Source: Ophiura sarsii (Eukaryota; Echinodermata; Ophiuroidea; Amphilepidida; Ophiuridae). From it: DNA of 64,000 nt. Positions 21,597 through 33,315 of the stretch are shown piece after piece. Both the position numbers and the translations under genes were made by a program. The notes beneath the pieces were generated by a model. It had not been told where the DNA came from. It searched no databases and saw only the letters and a program-made list of their open reading frames with translations. The DNA lies in the NCBI GenBank assembly GCA_035610835.1, contig CM069452.1, positions 65,878,919 through 65,942,918 on the forward strand, written 5' to 3'. The stretch's first letter is position 1. Every line of letters begins with the position of its first letter.

Positions 21597-23926
21597 CTTT
21601 AGACAAATAGTAAGGTCCACTAGTATCCCTCTTTTGGCCGTAGATTGCAAGGATTTGGATTTCTTCCTCTCGGAATATATCGCCCTCACGGTAATAGCAA
21701 ACAAGATTAGGTTGATCAGGAGTAGAACAGAAACAGGTACCCCGAAAGCAATCAGGTTGGCCAGTGGATCCGCTATCCAGCAATGGACTTCACTTCCGTA
21801 TTCAAATGGGACTGGTAAAAAATGTAACCCAATGCAACAGGAGATGATTACCACAGGTATACCCCATGCAAGAATGGGTTGAACCACGCGTGTAACTATA
21901 GTGTCCTCGATAACATGATATCGATTAAATGCAAAGGTGTTAGCTAGATTATAGGCTAATACCGTCATCCAATCAAACGAGACCAACCAGAAGTAATGAC
22001 TGAAAATGGCGATTGTGGTGCATAGTCGACGTGGAATAGGCAATTGTTCATTTACCAATGACAATCCCTGCGCAAAGAACATGGCTACAACGAGGCCCAT
22101 AATGGCTCGTCCGTGGGCATTTTGGAGTTTCTCAAAAACGCAGTGGATAATGAATGTTGCTATAAGACCGGACATCGATATACCGGTCAATGCTGTCGTA
22201 ACTATGTTAAATGCGCCAAAGGTAAGTGTATGGTTGTTGGATACCCATGTACCATTACCGGAAATGTTTAAAGTATCGCGAACAATATCCGTGAAATCTG
22301 CTTGGCATATCTGTGCGCGACCGTCGGGCAATAGTAGAAACTCATCGGATGAAAAAACCTCGCCGAACAAAGACAAAGTAGAATTCAGCAAGATAAATTC
22401 TGAAGAAAAGAGTGTGACAAGGGGACATGATAAGGTTTTCTGTCCACAGAATACAACTGTCTCTACCTTATTAAAGTTTCTTTCATCCTCTTGGTATTCG
22501 TAGATACTGTAGTATAACACGAATTGTGGGATGACATAAAGGTCATTGGGAATTCGGTAAACCTCCGTCAAATTGTCCACGTTAATCACCAGTATGTCAC
22601 GCGAATCGTAACTAAACCATTCACCAGAGCAATTGTGACCCTTTTCAAATTTATCGCAAAACATTAAAAGCTCGAATTCAGGAATTCCGCACTCAGCATA
22701 CAAAATGGGGGACTCTTCAAGGATGTTGGAGGCAGTAGTAAAATTGGCCATCGGTACGTTGGTTACATTAAGTGAGACAAGGTACGCTTCTTTCCGGAGT
22801 AAATCTTGTGCAATGTATTCCATGGTGTAGAGGTCGATTTCGGCGTTGTTCATATAATCATTAATAATCGAAGATACCTCAGCTTCTGCGTCATTGGAAA
22901 TGTTTTTGTCACTGTTGATGAGTAAATTCCAAATGGCGCATCTTTCTTTGGTGACGTATGGGCCTGAAGAGTCGTCTTCCCTCGCCATAAATACTAACTT
23001 TGCGTCATGAAATCGGCAAGATAAAGCACCTACTCCCCATTTTGCTCGGGTGTTAGGAATGCATGCGCCATTGGTATATCTGAACCCTTGTCTGCAATGT
23101 AACGCACGGCATCTACCCGTTGAAAAATCGTAAATTTCGTTTGTCAAACAGGCTGGTGCAGGTTTTATTGTTTTACGTTTTTCCAAGAATTGCCAGACAA
23201 CATTGAATCCGCGATTGTGGGTACCTACATGTACCATGCAATATTCAAAATATGAAGTACGGGGAGTTGACGTACTATTCTGGTTGCACAGGAAACAGTG
23301 TGGATTTTTGAACGTCTCATAACTCCTCCCTATCGGACATGTAAATTCAGCCGAGTACAACTTACATGCGTCCGAAATCATAGAATTAGACTGTACTGGA
23401 CATGTGTTAACACTTGGCATGCACGTATGCACACTTTTACCTAAGGCGATCGACCTCCTTTGCTCCAACCGGATGTCTTTTATTCTATACCTTATTGGCG
23501 TTAGTTCATACACAGTTTTACCATTGCAAAGTGCACAGAATACGTTCTTGAAGTTAACGCCGTAGTTATCGTAAACAGGCCATCTGTTGTTCCACATAGT
23601 TAGCGAGTGAGTTTCAAGTGACTGTTCACACATGTCTTTTAAATACGCTGATCGGTTCCATATAGGACATTTGTTGATCATGAAGATGTACATTTCGTAG
23701 ATATCAAAATATTGCTTTGTACACCCATACTGATTTCTTCTAAATCCGCTGCCAGATGGTTTGCTTTCTGCACATGTAAGGTTGAAATCATAACAGCAAT
23801 CATGAAATAGAATGCATTCGGAATCACATCGACATTTTGCGTTCAGGTCCAGCTCATAGCCACATCGTCCAATGCAGCTATGTTTATGTTCAAGCAACTG
23901 TATTCGAGAACCGTAGTGTTGAATTT
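21597..23926 (-). CDS. Exon 5: somatomedin B, ectodomain, TM1-TM5
   Basis: Large exon of about 776 codons. Residues about 18-55 form a somatomedin-B domain (C-x3-C ... C-R-C-D-S-E-C ... DCCYDF ... C). Then come two related Cys motifs (FCALCNGK and HCFLCNQN), about ten N-glycosylation sites, and LLPDGRAQIC just before TM1. TM1-TM5 occupy the last third (FNIVTTALTG..., AIMGLVVAMFF, HYFWLVSFDWMTVLAYN, AWGIPVVIISCC, VSVLLLINLILFA). The HxFWLxSFxWM motif in TM3 is typical of class B/methuselah-like receptors. The acceptor has a pyrimidine tract (TATTCTTTTCTCAG) and opens in phase 1, completing a Glu codon with exon 4. The donor is AAG|GTAAGT. A TTG at 23897 is not a start. Confidence 0.88.
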
Positions 23927-24149
23927 CTGAGAAAAGAATATTGTGTAGAAAATAAATTAAACAGATCGAAAGTGATGGTTATTTGTTTTGTTGGTTTGAC
24001 TCTATAGAATCCTACGGGATCCATATCGTGTTACCTGCTGGACAGTTTGGACCGTACCCCTCGCCCACCTTTTTTTGTCGTACCCCTCCCCCACCTTTGC
24101 TTTTTCGTTTGTCCCCTCTTATTCCTCTCTCTTTCCCTTTTTTCCCTTT

Positions 24150-24240
24150 TTTTCCCTTTTTCTTTTTTTTCTCCTTTTCCCCTTTTTTTGTGGAGGGGGG
24201 GGGGGGGGGGGGGGGGGAGCGGGCCCGTCTGCCCCCGTGT
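24150..24240. repeat. Polypyrimidine tract plus ~25-bp poly-G run
   Basis: A CCCTTTTTTCCC-rich stretch followed by an uninterrupted G run (24195-24220) in intron 4. It follows ACCGTACCCC words typical of transposon debris. The length of the G run is likely unreliable in assembly. Confidence 0.7.
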
Positions 24241-24606
24241 ATTCGCGTCTAAATGGTAATTACCGTTATTTCAAAGAGCGTTACCTTTCAAGTGCTTCAT
24301 TAGAAACACGCTCTATGAGGCTGATTTGTCCTTATGGTATGTGTAATCCAATTGGACATTGTAGTGCTGTACCCCCTGAATCACATAGATATTTTGTATG
24401 AGAAAAGTCATATGTTATCCAGAGGTCACAATTGTAAATGTCTAAGAATCTCATTTAAATTCAACCTTTTAACATCCACTGCAACAAAGAGGAGATAGCT
24501 GTGTGATCCGATTCTAGAGACACAGTACTATTATTGAAAGCGATTCAAATTTTCCATAGACATGCTAAACTCGCCTCTGACTTGGTCTTATAATTATTTA
24601 GCTTAC

Positions 24607-24975
24607 CTTTGGAACATGTGACAAATTGGTTTGAAAAATCTCTTCCACTCAGATTAATATCATTACAGCCAGAGATGTATGGCGAAAGCTGGGCTATGCA
24701 TAACTCCTCATTTTCTTTCTCATTTTGAAGCAAATATATGACATCGCTTGCAAGAGAACTGCTATTTGTATCTGCGACTCCCTCAGTCTCTAAGTAAGTT
24801 GAAACCATACTGCAAAAATCATATGATGCGTACTCTAGTAGTTGATGAGAACATAATACTGCCCACGGTCCGCCATCTACTTGCACTTCAATTTTTCCAC
24901 TCAAATGTCGCGTAGTGCTTACGTCATTGGCGATTGATCGTAGCCTAGCTCCGGTAATACTGCCATCCGAACGTC
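24607..24975 (-). CDS. Exon 4: SRCR-type domain
   Basis: 123 codons, phase 1 at both ends. Reads ITGARLRSIANDV ... LSGKIEVQVDGGPWAVLC, the opening strand pattern of a scavenger-receptor Cys-rich domain (RL...G.iEV..dG.W..vC), then YDFCSMV and further cysteines to VTCSK. Acceptor GTTAG at 24976-24980 and donor GTAAGC at 24606-24601. Extracellular ligand-binding module. Diverged from canonical SRCR in its second half, where a Ser/Glu-rich insert lies. Confidence 0.75.
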
Positions 24976-25058
24976 CTAACGTGATTTGAAAAGATTAATT
25001 GATAATATATACATGTGTGAATGGATTGATTAATAATACATGAATTAATTGATAATAC

Positions 25059-25238
<180 letters not shown>

Positions 25239-25258
25239 CACTTATATTTGATATTTAC

Positions 25259-25602
25259 CTAAACATGATATCATTGGGACCAATGGTCGAATGCATGGTG
25301 ATGATTTGTGGTTCCACACTTGAACAATGCAATCGTTGATATCGAGGTTTATAGCGTAGTTTCCCTACAGTTGATCGACGACAAATGAATGTTTTCCGTG
25401 TGCGTGATGTAGTCATGGGAATCGAGAGAAGGACTACCGTAATGATAACCGTACTGATTACACACTGCGTTAGCCAATCCTTTTAGTATATTCCCTCCCG
25501 CAAGACAAAATACCACGTTTCCCCATGTTTCTTTATCCGGTCGGACTTCAAGCGATCCTTCATTGGGCAGATCAGCACTCACCAATCGAAATTCAAAAGT
25601 AT
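25259..25602 (-). CDS. Exon 3: SRCR domain with a 1-nt frameshift
   Basis: Clear SRCR module: FRLVSADLPNEGSLEVRP, then TWGNVVFC, LANAVCNQYGY with GSPSL, INCRE, and after the shift INLDINDCIVQVWNH and PMISCLG. Acceptor CATGTAG (phase 1) and donor G|GTAAAT (phase 1). The frame breaks near 25353 (ACTACG-CT-ATAAAC): one base is missing, so the uncorrected frame stops at TAA 25351-25349. The exon length of 344 is one short of a multiple of three. It may be a true null mutation, a sequencing error, or tolerated because skipping this symmetric exon preserves frame. Confidence 0.8.
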
Positions 25603-25639
25603 CTACATGTATAAAAATCGAAAGAAAAATAACAGAATT

Positions 25640-25925
25640 AGGATTGATTAATTATCAATAATTAATTATCAATAATTAATTATCAATAATCAATTAATCA
25701 ATAATTAATTGATTAATTACCAATATTTATTTATCATCAATTTATTATTGAGTAATTAATGATAAAACAATAATAAATGATCAATAATTAATCAATAAAT
25801 CAATAATTAATCATTAATTAACTATACTCATAGTTATTAATCATCAATTTATTATTAATGAAAAATTAATTGATTACTGTACTGATTAATCATGGCAATT
25901 CATTTATTATTTCACGATTAATGAT
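25640..25925. repeat. AT-rich TCAATAATTAAT repeat region in intron 2
   Basis: Tandem and inverted words of ATCAATAATTAAT type, self-complementary in places. A right half of a CCACGCGGC MITE follows at 26395-26522. No coding support. Confidence 0.65.
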
Positions 25926-26612
25926 CATTACTCAATAATGAACGTTTGCACAGTTATGATTCGTGAATTTCCTTATTATCACACTCGCAATTGCAATCTT
26001 TGAGTTTGTAGCCATGGCCTTACGTGCACAAACCGTTAATTATAATTAGTTACTACATGGATTTACACCATGAAACATGCTTTTTTTGTCTACCAAAAAA
26101 ACACCCCGATTATTAACGCGTACTGACCTACATTCACAAATCAGTACATGTAGCAAAGCAGGCAGGCAATGCCGCACGGTCTCATTTATGGCCGTTGTCA
26201 GCAAAGAACAGACGAAACTGATCAAGTCAAACACTTCCTTAAGTCCCCCCTTAAGTAAGTTATATTTTTGAAGGTGAAATTTCATAAAAGATGATGACAC
26301 AAAGTATTGGAAATTCTTTTTGTAAAAGAATCTTTAAAAAAGAAAATGTTCTTTACATTTTACATTTTACCCGTAATCCCTAGTTCACATTTTTGACATC
26401 CAACGGGTTTTCACAGATCGCATCACATAATGTATGGTAATGAAATGAAATTCAATAATGTTGAAACATTTTGTGAAATTCTGGAATGTCGTCTGCAGAT
26501 GCCTGCCGCATAGAAAGTGTTGATGTTAAGCTTTGTTTTACAAAAATGAGAATTTCATCGTCTTGGTTTCGAGATATCCTCAGATGGACCGGGAACTCTC
26601 TTTAAGACTTAC

Positions 26613-26990
26613 CCCAGAGACAATTTAACTCAATATTCTGATACGTTAAGCCATCGATATACACATCAGAACCAGGCGTCCACCACGATGGGTTGCTGTT
26701 ATTACGTCGCGTCATCCACAATAAGGATCTATCATTAGAAATGATGAAACTATTGTCTGTGTTGGTAAGTTGGTCGTCGTTGCCGGCATCGTCGGTGATA
26801 TTCGAACTAATTAAAGGACAAATTGCGTCCTCAAGCGGCCGTATTATTTGAATTCGGTGTTCGAGATTGAACATCTTCTTAGTATATACATATTCCCAGG
26901 AGTTGCCGTAATCAACTTGTAGTTTACCGAATAATGGTGTGTGTGTGCCAGTAAGACGTGCATTGAGAGGAATGTTGGAGATCGGGAAAC
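26613..26990 (-). CDS. Exon 2: divergent SRCR-like domain
   Basis: 126 codons, phase 1 at both ends. Begins FPISNIPLNARLTGTHTP then LFGKLQVDYGNSWEYV, matching the start of an SRCR module (aRL.G...G.l.V.yg..W). Only two cysteines remain (AICPL, LNCLWG), so most SRCR disulfides are absent; fold assignment rests on the start, the intron phase and its neighbours. Acceptor TTCGCAG (26991-26997), donor GTAAGT (26612-26607). The codon split with exon 1 gives Ser; with exon 3 it gives Asp. Confidence 0.65.
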
Positions 26991-27359
26991 CTGCGAATAG
27001 ATAATAAATACGGCGTAATTATAATGTGCCGATGTATGCTGATCGAGTAACTTCATTTTCCGTAATACAGATTTGTAAAAAAACGAATTCAGCTTCAGTG
27101 TGTATCACTAGTTTGACCTTCTTTTTTGCCATATTCCAGAATTTCTTTAATTTACCAATATTCGCGTATATCCACTCCGTGGTGTCAAAAACGACTATTC
27201 CAATTACAAATCTGTATTACGGAAAATAAAGTCGCACCTGGGGCACTGGTAGAAATCAGCCACCTTGTGTTAGATATTTAGCTTAGCTTGGGTCTGTGTG
27301 GACCCCACACATATATAAACATACCTACGGGAGTACCCGTCATTTATTTTGTATTATAG

Positions 27360-27700
27360 TTTCTGTTAAAAGGCTGCGCTGAGAAAAGTATCAAAAAGAA
27401 TCAAACCGCCAAGCCAAACGCATTAACGACTCTACGAACCGATTGGTGACACAGTGGACACTGATGGCTAGGACGCGAGTGGGTCTCCATACTCCGCGAT
27501 TGCTTTCACTCTGCTGCGTTCAGGCCAGCGCTTACATTGCGCCGGGAAAAGTATCAACATATGAATAACATGCATACAAAACGCGGAAAACTGTCCAGAA
27601 TTGTCCAATCTTTAAATCAAGGTAGCTCCTACATGTAGTATGATCCTGTCCCGCTTATCACGTTTTCATTGCGCTCTTAGTACGACCAATTGCATTCCTA
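27360..27700. repeat. Dispersed repeat in intron 1
   Basis: Matches 19540-19780 and 19900-20000 (GCCAAACGCATTAA, AACATATGAATAACATGCA, GCGGAAAACTGTCCA). Copies lie in two introns of the same gene and upstream at 17.7 kb. Confidence 0.6.
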
Positions 27701-27812
27701 CTTTCAAGCCTCATTTCTATAAATATCAGTTAATACAGATGATTGGTATTATTGTACTCCATCCATGGATGACTTCCTCTGTTGATTTGAAATGAACTAA
27801 TGACTTTCGGTG

Positions 27813-27995
27813 CATTCGCCCTATTCGCCCTTTGCTTGGTCTGCCATTTGCGAGGAGAGCCTCAAACTGGTACTAGTTCGACTCTCTCTACACAATATAA
27901 CTGGTCATGCAGGGATACATGTGCAATGATGCAATCTGATTCCATTAGGAAACTCTCCTCGCAAGTGGCGGGTCTAGGAAAGAACGAATACACAC
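27813..27995. mobile_element. GCAAGGAGAGCC foldback MITE, intron 1 copy
   Basis: Arms CCTATTCGCCCTTTG...GCGAGGAGAGCC and GAAACTCTCCTCGCAAGTGGC...AGAACGAATA are inverted. Same family as 20006-20190. Confidence 0.65.
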
Positions 27996-28228
27996 GGCTT
28001 TTTGCTAGCTCAGTATTGTTTGCTTGACTAATTAACAACATTGAACAACATACGTAGACCACGTAAGTTCCTTTTTTGTTGACCGTATATCACGAGCGAA
28101 TGACAAACGTACACGACTGTACACCCACATTTCCAAAACGTTGGACACAAGTTAGCTCTATTCGCTAAATAATATGAGAGGCTGACTGACTGACCAATAT
28201 AAGCAATGAGACTAGCCTAATAACTTAC

Positions 28229-28343
28229 TTGCGTGTTGTTCTGAAGAACAATCGACAGGTTGGTAAAACCAGCATGGAAATAAAATCAGGAAAATAATTG
28301 ATCGGTATGCTACTAAACGAACATAGCCATTCATAGTATCCAT
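28229..28343 (-). CDS. Exon 1: signal peptide of the receptor (proximal)
   Basis: 38 codons plus one base. The ATG at 28343 gives MDTMNGYVRLVAYRS then the hydrophobic core IIFLILFPCWFY and QPVDCSSEQHA, a plausible signal peptide with cleavage near VDC/SS. The donor A|GTAAGT (28228-28223) leaves phase 1, joining exon 2 as Ser. A hAT-type MITE lies 4 bp upstream of the ATG (its target duplication starts at 28348). Confidence 0.75.
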
Positions 28344-28355
28344 ATGCTTTGCGCG

Positions 28356-28709
28356 CAGGGGCGGACTGGCCACTGTGGCGTTTTGGCGATCGCCACAGGC
28401 CCAGGACCGGTTGGGCCTCTCTCAGGGCCGGTTACGCGAAATGTTGTGACTGTGCGAAATGTTGTGACCGTGCGATTTTTTGTGACCGTGCGACATTTTT
28501 GACTGTGCGACATTTTTTGACCGTGCGTTTTTTTTTTGACCCTACCCCCCCCCCCCCCCCCCCCCCCACTTACGTGAAATTCACGAGGTGACTGACTGGG
28601 GAAAAATTTGGGGCAACCTTTTACGAAAATTTACTACCGGGACGACATACGCGCCTGGGCCGCTTTAATCATTTTGCCACGGCCGCTTTCAGGTCCCAGT
28701 CCGCCCCTG
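28356..28709. mobile_element. hAT-type MITE upstream of exon 1
   Basis: 354 bp. Ends CAGGGGCGGACTGG and CCAGTCCGCCCCTG are exact inverted repeats, flanked by a perfect 8-bp duplication TTTGCGCG (28348-28355 and 28710-28717), the hAT pattern. The interior has CGATTTTTTGTGACCGTGCG-like repeats and a long poly-C run (about 28545-28567). The paralogous site (GCTTTGCGCGTATTTC at about 33440) is empty. Confidence 0.93.
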
Positions 28710-29665
28710 TTTGCGCGTATTTCTCAGATGCCTAAATTAGAAGTAGGAAGAGTTTATCCTTCATCAAAAGCCTCCACGATCACTTCAACACGAAACACGT
28801 GTTGCTTACATCAAGTTAGTATTCAAACGTGATGATATAATAGCGTTTGTTGTTGAATTATATGGTGCACAAAAAAAAGCGCATTGCACTGAAATTAATT
28901 TAAAAATCCGAGCGGATTGTCAATCTTGTCTAAAAATATGATTTATTAGATTTATAAAACTACCCAGAGTACGTTGGTTAAGCATTTGTACTTTGTTTAA
29001 ACGGTTCTACAAGACATTATTACTAAGCTTTCACAAGTAGGACTCTAATAAAAAATAGGATTTATATTGACCATTTTATCTGCTGGGCGACTGAGCGTGG
29101 CTTTGGATATCAGCAAGCAAAAATTTATTTGAAAATCGAGGGTTTAGTGCAACTGGAATGGTTGCCATTTGTTAGATTTTGTCTTCACAATAACATTATA
29201 TTAAAGCACTCTTATTATATATCATGTGGCAGCTATTGTAGAAATTGTCTTTTCACATAACTGAGATGTAAATGATAAATATCCTATCTGCTATAGCTGT
29301 CCTGTGTTACTTTAAGTTTATATCAAGGGGTCTGCTATTAGACTACCACACGTGATAACAGCTGGCAGCTTTTGCAAATGGACCCTTGTTGGACTAAACC
29401 CTCGAAAGGTGGTCTGATTTTACGCTGTGACTCACTGTACAGGGTGAGTCACACAGAAAATCTCTGCGAACTGGTTTCCAATTAAATATTGCGGTAGGGG
29501 TGCCACTAGAGCTATTATAATGCAGTTTAGTTCGTTACTATTGGTTGAGAAAAACATATGTTATGCTCATTTATATAGATTTTAATTATGGAATGTTTTA
29601 ACATCGAACAAGATTTTGATGTCACATTGATAAGCTCCCATTCAGTTTCATTCATTTTAACTCGT

Positions 29666-29906
29666 CCCACGCGGCTATTATAATTTTTCCAAAATTTTTC
29701 CAAAACAGATTTTTCAAAAACCTTTTCCCAAATTTCAGAGTCTATCTCTATTTACTGAACAAGGCATATTTGTATATATTTATTTTAATGCGTTTCTCGT
29801 GGTGATTCCACATATGGCGATGAAATTCAATAATTTTGTCATTTCTTGAACATTTTGTACCATTTTGGAGCTGTCGTCTGCAGTCGCCTGTCGCGTGGAA
29901 AGTGTG
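29666..29906. mobile_element. CCACGCGGC-type MITE, copy 4
   Basis: Ends CCCACGCGGCTATTA and GTCGCGTGGAAAGTGT, with the internal GTCGTCTGCAG word. Same family as 7909-8137. Confidence 0.75.
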
Positions 29907-31363
29907 GTAATACGGTCCACAGTCTTTAGTCCCAAATCATGACAAAAGCCTAAAATTGTATCTTTGTTATGCTGAACTCATAAATAATGTCATTGCATTA
30001 TCTTTATTACATATTAAATTATTGTATTAAGAGAATATCTGAACAAGGTTATTGTGTATTTCAATTCGTTTTAATAACTAGCTATTATGTGCCATATACA
30101 TGTATCTATCTATGATCCGTACAGAGTGTGCATCATTGAGTATGAAACAATTTTATTCGGTTTCAAAACAACCGTAACGGTATAAAATAGTCGTATCTCG
30201 TTAACGATATCATAAAAGGTCATGATTGTTTTTTTGCGGATACTAGCAAGAGAAGATCTCGGTAGCTTCCCAGAAAAATATTGTGTCCGATCGCATACAT
30301 AATTAACTTACACTTCCATTATAGAGGGAAATACTTCTTCCAAACGATTTAAAAGCATAATGCATTATGGGAAGGTTCTTTCTTGTTGGCTGGCCATACT
30401 ATTCTACCGTCTATTGTCATTATAATTGTATGGACGGGAAAACTTACAAAGGCTTAGTAATGGCTGACTGCAAAACTAATCCGTATGTTTAATATGTAAA
30501 TTTATTAGTTACTTGTACGTAAGACGTATGTTTGTTACGAATACGTTACCTGTACGTATGACTAATACTAGACATAGGCCTAGCACAAACTTGCCACACA
30601 AACATTTCGTATACAATTGACACATTTCTAATTTTTAGGTAAACTTCAAATCTAATTTATAAATAAACAAAGGTATATAAAAATGTGATTATTTCACTTT
30701 ATATTATTTAGTTATGTTCTTGAAATTTTGGGGAAGTGTCAATTCATTAACCCTCCTAGAACTATTTAAAATAAAATATTGTATTTCAGTGGTTTTGATA
30801 CAGCGCGTGAAATCTACTACTTTTCCCATTGAGAAATCAGTTGCCTCATTTCTTATAAACACCCCGGTAAGAAATGCATTTTCCTTGAGTGCTTCATTCC
30901 ATGTATGGGCAAGCCCTTGCATTTAATATGGTAGCCCTGAACTTCAGCTATATCCCCATTCATGTACTTTTCTAAATTTATTTTCATTACTCGAGAATTT
31001 GTTGTTTGAACAAATCCACATATTTCGCTCAAAATACCTCATTTTTGGGCAAAATTCCTTATTTGTAGGCACGTTTAAAAAAAGGAGATATTCTTTTGTG
31101 TATTACACATTCTTTGGCATCTATTAGTATAATTGGATTTTCAAAACAGTGATTGTAGCAGCACACAAGCATTTTGACATTTATCGGGACATTTATCGGG
31201 ACATTTATGCATAATTTGATACAAATCAATGGTTACCATGGTTACATTAAAAAGTAATGCAATATATTTTTGTTAAAGATGGTGACACATATTGTGAGTG
31301 TACTTAGGAATATAATCATGTCAACAAAATATGGCGTAAGTTATCTCATTTTCATTTTTGAGA
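29907..31363. other. Non-coding stretch
   Basis: AT-rich sequence between the two exon-1 copies. Two overlapping 70-codon frames on opposite strands (30704-30926) have no recognisable similarity. Nothing else supported. Confidence 0.5.
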
Positions 31364-32088
31364 ATTGAAGAGCTTAGTTCCAAAAGGCGCTAACTCATTA
31401 GGTGCAGAACATGAAAGAGAGTTACAAAATACATCTTTTAAAATTTGTTCTACATCTGTAGCATGTTCGGGTCCAAAGTTATGGCCCTCGGTAATTTCCG
31501 GAAATTTTCGGAAATTTGACTATAATTCACTATTTTTGAAGGCCAAAATGGTGGAAATATGGTTCTTTTATCATGGTTAAACATTGATAGGAATTTCCTT
31601 AATGAAATGTAATGAAGAAAACGTAAAATGTATGGATTATTGTTTTGAAAATTGCACACGAACACAATTGATGTTAACTAAAAAATGTCCCAAATTGTCC
31701 ACATTTTCAGTTTTCTCACAAAATATCAAAAATTCATAATTAAAAAGTTGAAAAGGTATTTGAATGCGGTTTTCTGTTTTCAATGTGATTTGATATTGTC
31801 TTTCAGGTATACATTATTTGGAAATAAAGATTGCTTGGTGAAGTGGTTTTTGAAAATTGGTCGAAACATTTTTGTTCCAAAAGGCGCTAACTCCACTGAT
31901 TTCCGAAAATAAAGAAAGACATCGGAAATACAGCGAAACCCAATTTTTAAGCTTCCACGTATGGTATCTTTCATATGGCAGAAAATTAGCATAGTCGAAG
32001 AAGTGCAACATACTCATTTTAAAAAACACTGTTTTCTCCTATTTCACTTTTAGTGAGTTAGCGCCTTTTGGAACTAAGCTCTTCAATT
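31364..32088. mobile_element. Foldback element with AAGAGCTTAGTTCC ends
   Basis: Ends ATTGAAGAGCTTAGTTCCAA...GGCGCTAACTCA and the inverted complement at 32050-32088; arms of about 37 bp. A third copy of GTTCCAAAAGGCGCTAACTC lies inside at 31876. No transposase seen. Confidence 0.75.
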
Positions 32089-32360
32089 GAATATTTAATT
32101 AGCTAATTTACATATTTGATAAGATATCGAACTGATTGTCAGTTTTAAAGATACATACTAGCACAGGTATCCATCCACCAAATGTCATTTGTCACGGCTG
32201 TTTGACTGTCCGATTTATAATTAAAATTATGGAATAAAAAAAGATAACACAGTGGCCCAGTTATGGTTTGACCTGATTTAGGTAGCGCTAATAAATACGA
32301 GTATACGGTGATTCTACCTACAGAACTTGAGATATTTAGTTACGCATATTTAATTAGCTA

Positions 32361-32632
32361 CAATCAAGGAAAATAATAGTTGGCACACTTGACGCAACTT
32401 ATTACAACTATCCCTGTGCTCGCAATTGAGATCAGACTTGGGTCATAGCACTGTTTAATAGAAAGCAAAAGTCTCCCCCTTTCTTATATCTTTCCCCACC
32501 CCCCATCAATCAATGTTGGGGGACCTACCAAGGATTCTGATAATATGACTCGGATCAACATTGCATCCGGGGAGAGGGGTGGGTTTCTTCCGTAATTAAG
32601 ACAAAGTGTGCCAACCTTTATTTCCTTGATTG
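32361..32632. mobile_element. mariner-like MITE (CAATCAAGGAAA ends)
   Basis: 272 bp with ends CAATCAAGGAAAATAATAG...GGCACAC and GTGTGCCAACC...TTTCCTTGATTG, flanked by TA on both sides (32359-32360 and 32633-32634). Confidence 0.8.
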
Positions 32633-32663
32633 TAGACTTCGTATTTTTTTTAGGATTTCTACA

Positions 32664-33041
32664 TTACGGATTGAATATTTGCAAAGATGATGCATTTTCA
32701 GAAACATGATGTACAAATATAGAATAAAATACACTTCTGATGACATATATTACTTTGATTACGTCGATGTAACGTATAAGTCGCACGTATAAGTGACTTA
32801 TACGGACTTGTTTTGCAATACTTCCTAATAGATATGACAGAGACGATATTATGTATGTTCGAGAACTAATCTCCTCACAAAAAGTATCGAGACACCTTTT
32901 GAAACTGCGCCTACGTCCATTGAAATGACCATTACTCCGCTCCGCAACATCGTATCTCAACAATCGAGGTGTCAACATACGCAGAACAAAATTATGCACT
33001 GGATCATTGGCTTTGATTAATTCATACCCTTTCGGACCGTT
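32664..33041 (-). other. Unrecognised open frame of 125 codons
   Basis: Translation includes NDPVHNFVLRMLTPRLLRYD then a basic stretch and a hydrophobic tail. No known domain recognised, no ATG at its start (TTG), no splice logic. It lies between mobile elements, so it may be transposon-derived or chance. Confidence 0.25.
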
Positions 33042-33059
33042 CAATTTATAGCCTCAAAA

Positions 33060-33245
33060 AGCTTCCCAATCTTGAACTAAAAGTAGGTGATCATGTCATT
33101 AGGGCTTCACCTAATGTGTGCAACCTTGGAGTGGTTTTTATAACAACATATCTATGACAAAGCAAATGAGCTCTATCATATCCTCTGCTAACCTCCAACT
33201 TCGTAACATCAGAATAATTCAGCGCTGTCTTGACAAGGGCACTGT
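33060..33245 (+). pseudogene. LINE reverse transcriptase fragment
   Basis: Plus-strand translation gives LPNLELKVGDHVIRASPNVC, NLGVVF, and after a frameshift SMTKQMSSIISSANLQLRNI and IQRCLDKG. This matches the region after the catalytic domain in CR1/L2-type reverse transcriptases (compare NLGVIVQND in the LINE at 59.5 kb). Short, frameshifted, non-functional. Confidence 0.65.
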
Positions 33246-33315
33246 ATATTATATAACTACTGACCACGATACAACGTAAAAACCAATAATATGAGCGATG
33301 AGACTAATAACTTAC

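Noticed and set aside
22006..22503. 165-codon plus-strand frame inside the receptor exon
   Set aside because: Antisense shadow of the 7TM/ectodomain coding sequence with no domain of its own.
23897..23926. Translation start of the receptor at 23897
   Set aside because: The codon is TTG. A better acceptor (pyrimidine tract then CAG) at 23927 gives the phase that matches exon 4; this is an internal exon.
24047..24401. Pro/Phe/Gly-rich frames around 24.1 kb and 36.2-36.5 kb
   Set aside because: Polypyrimidine, purine and homopolymer tracts; low complexity.
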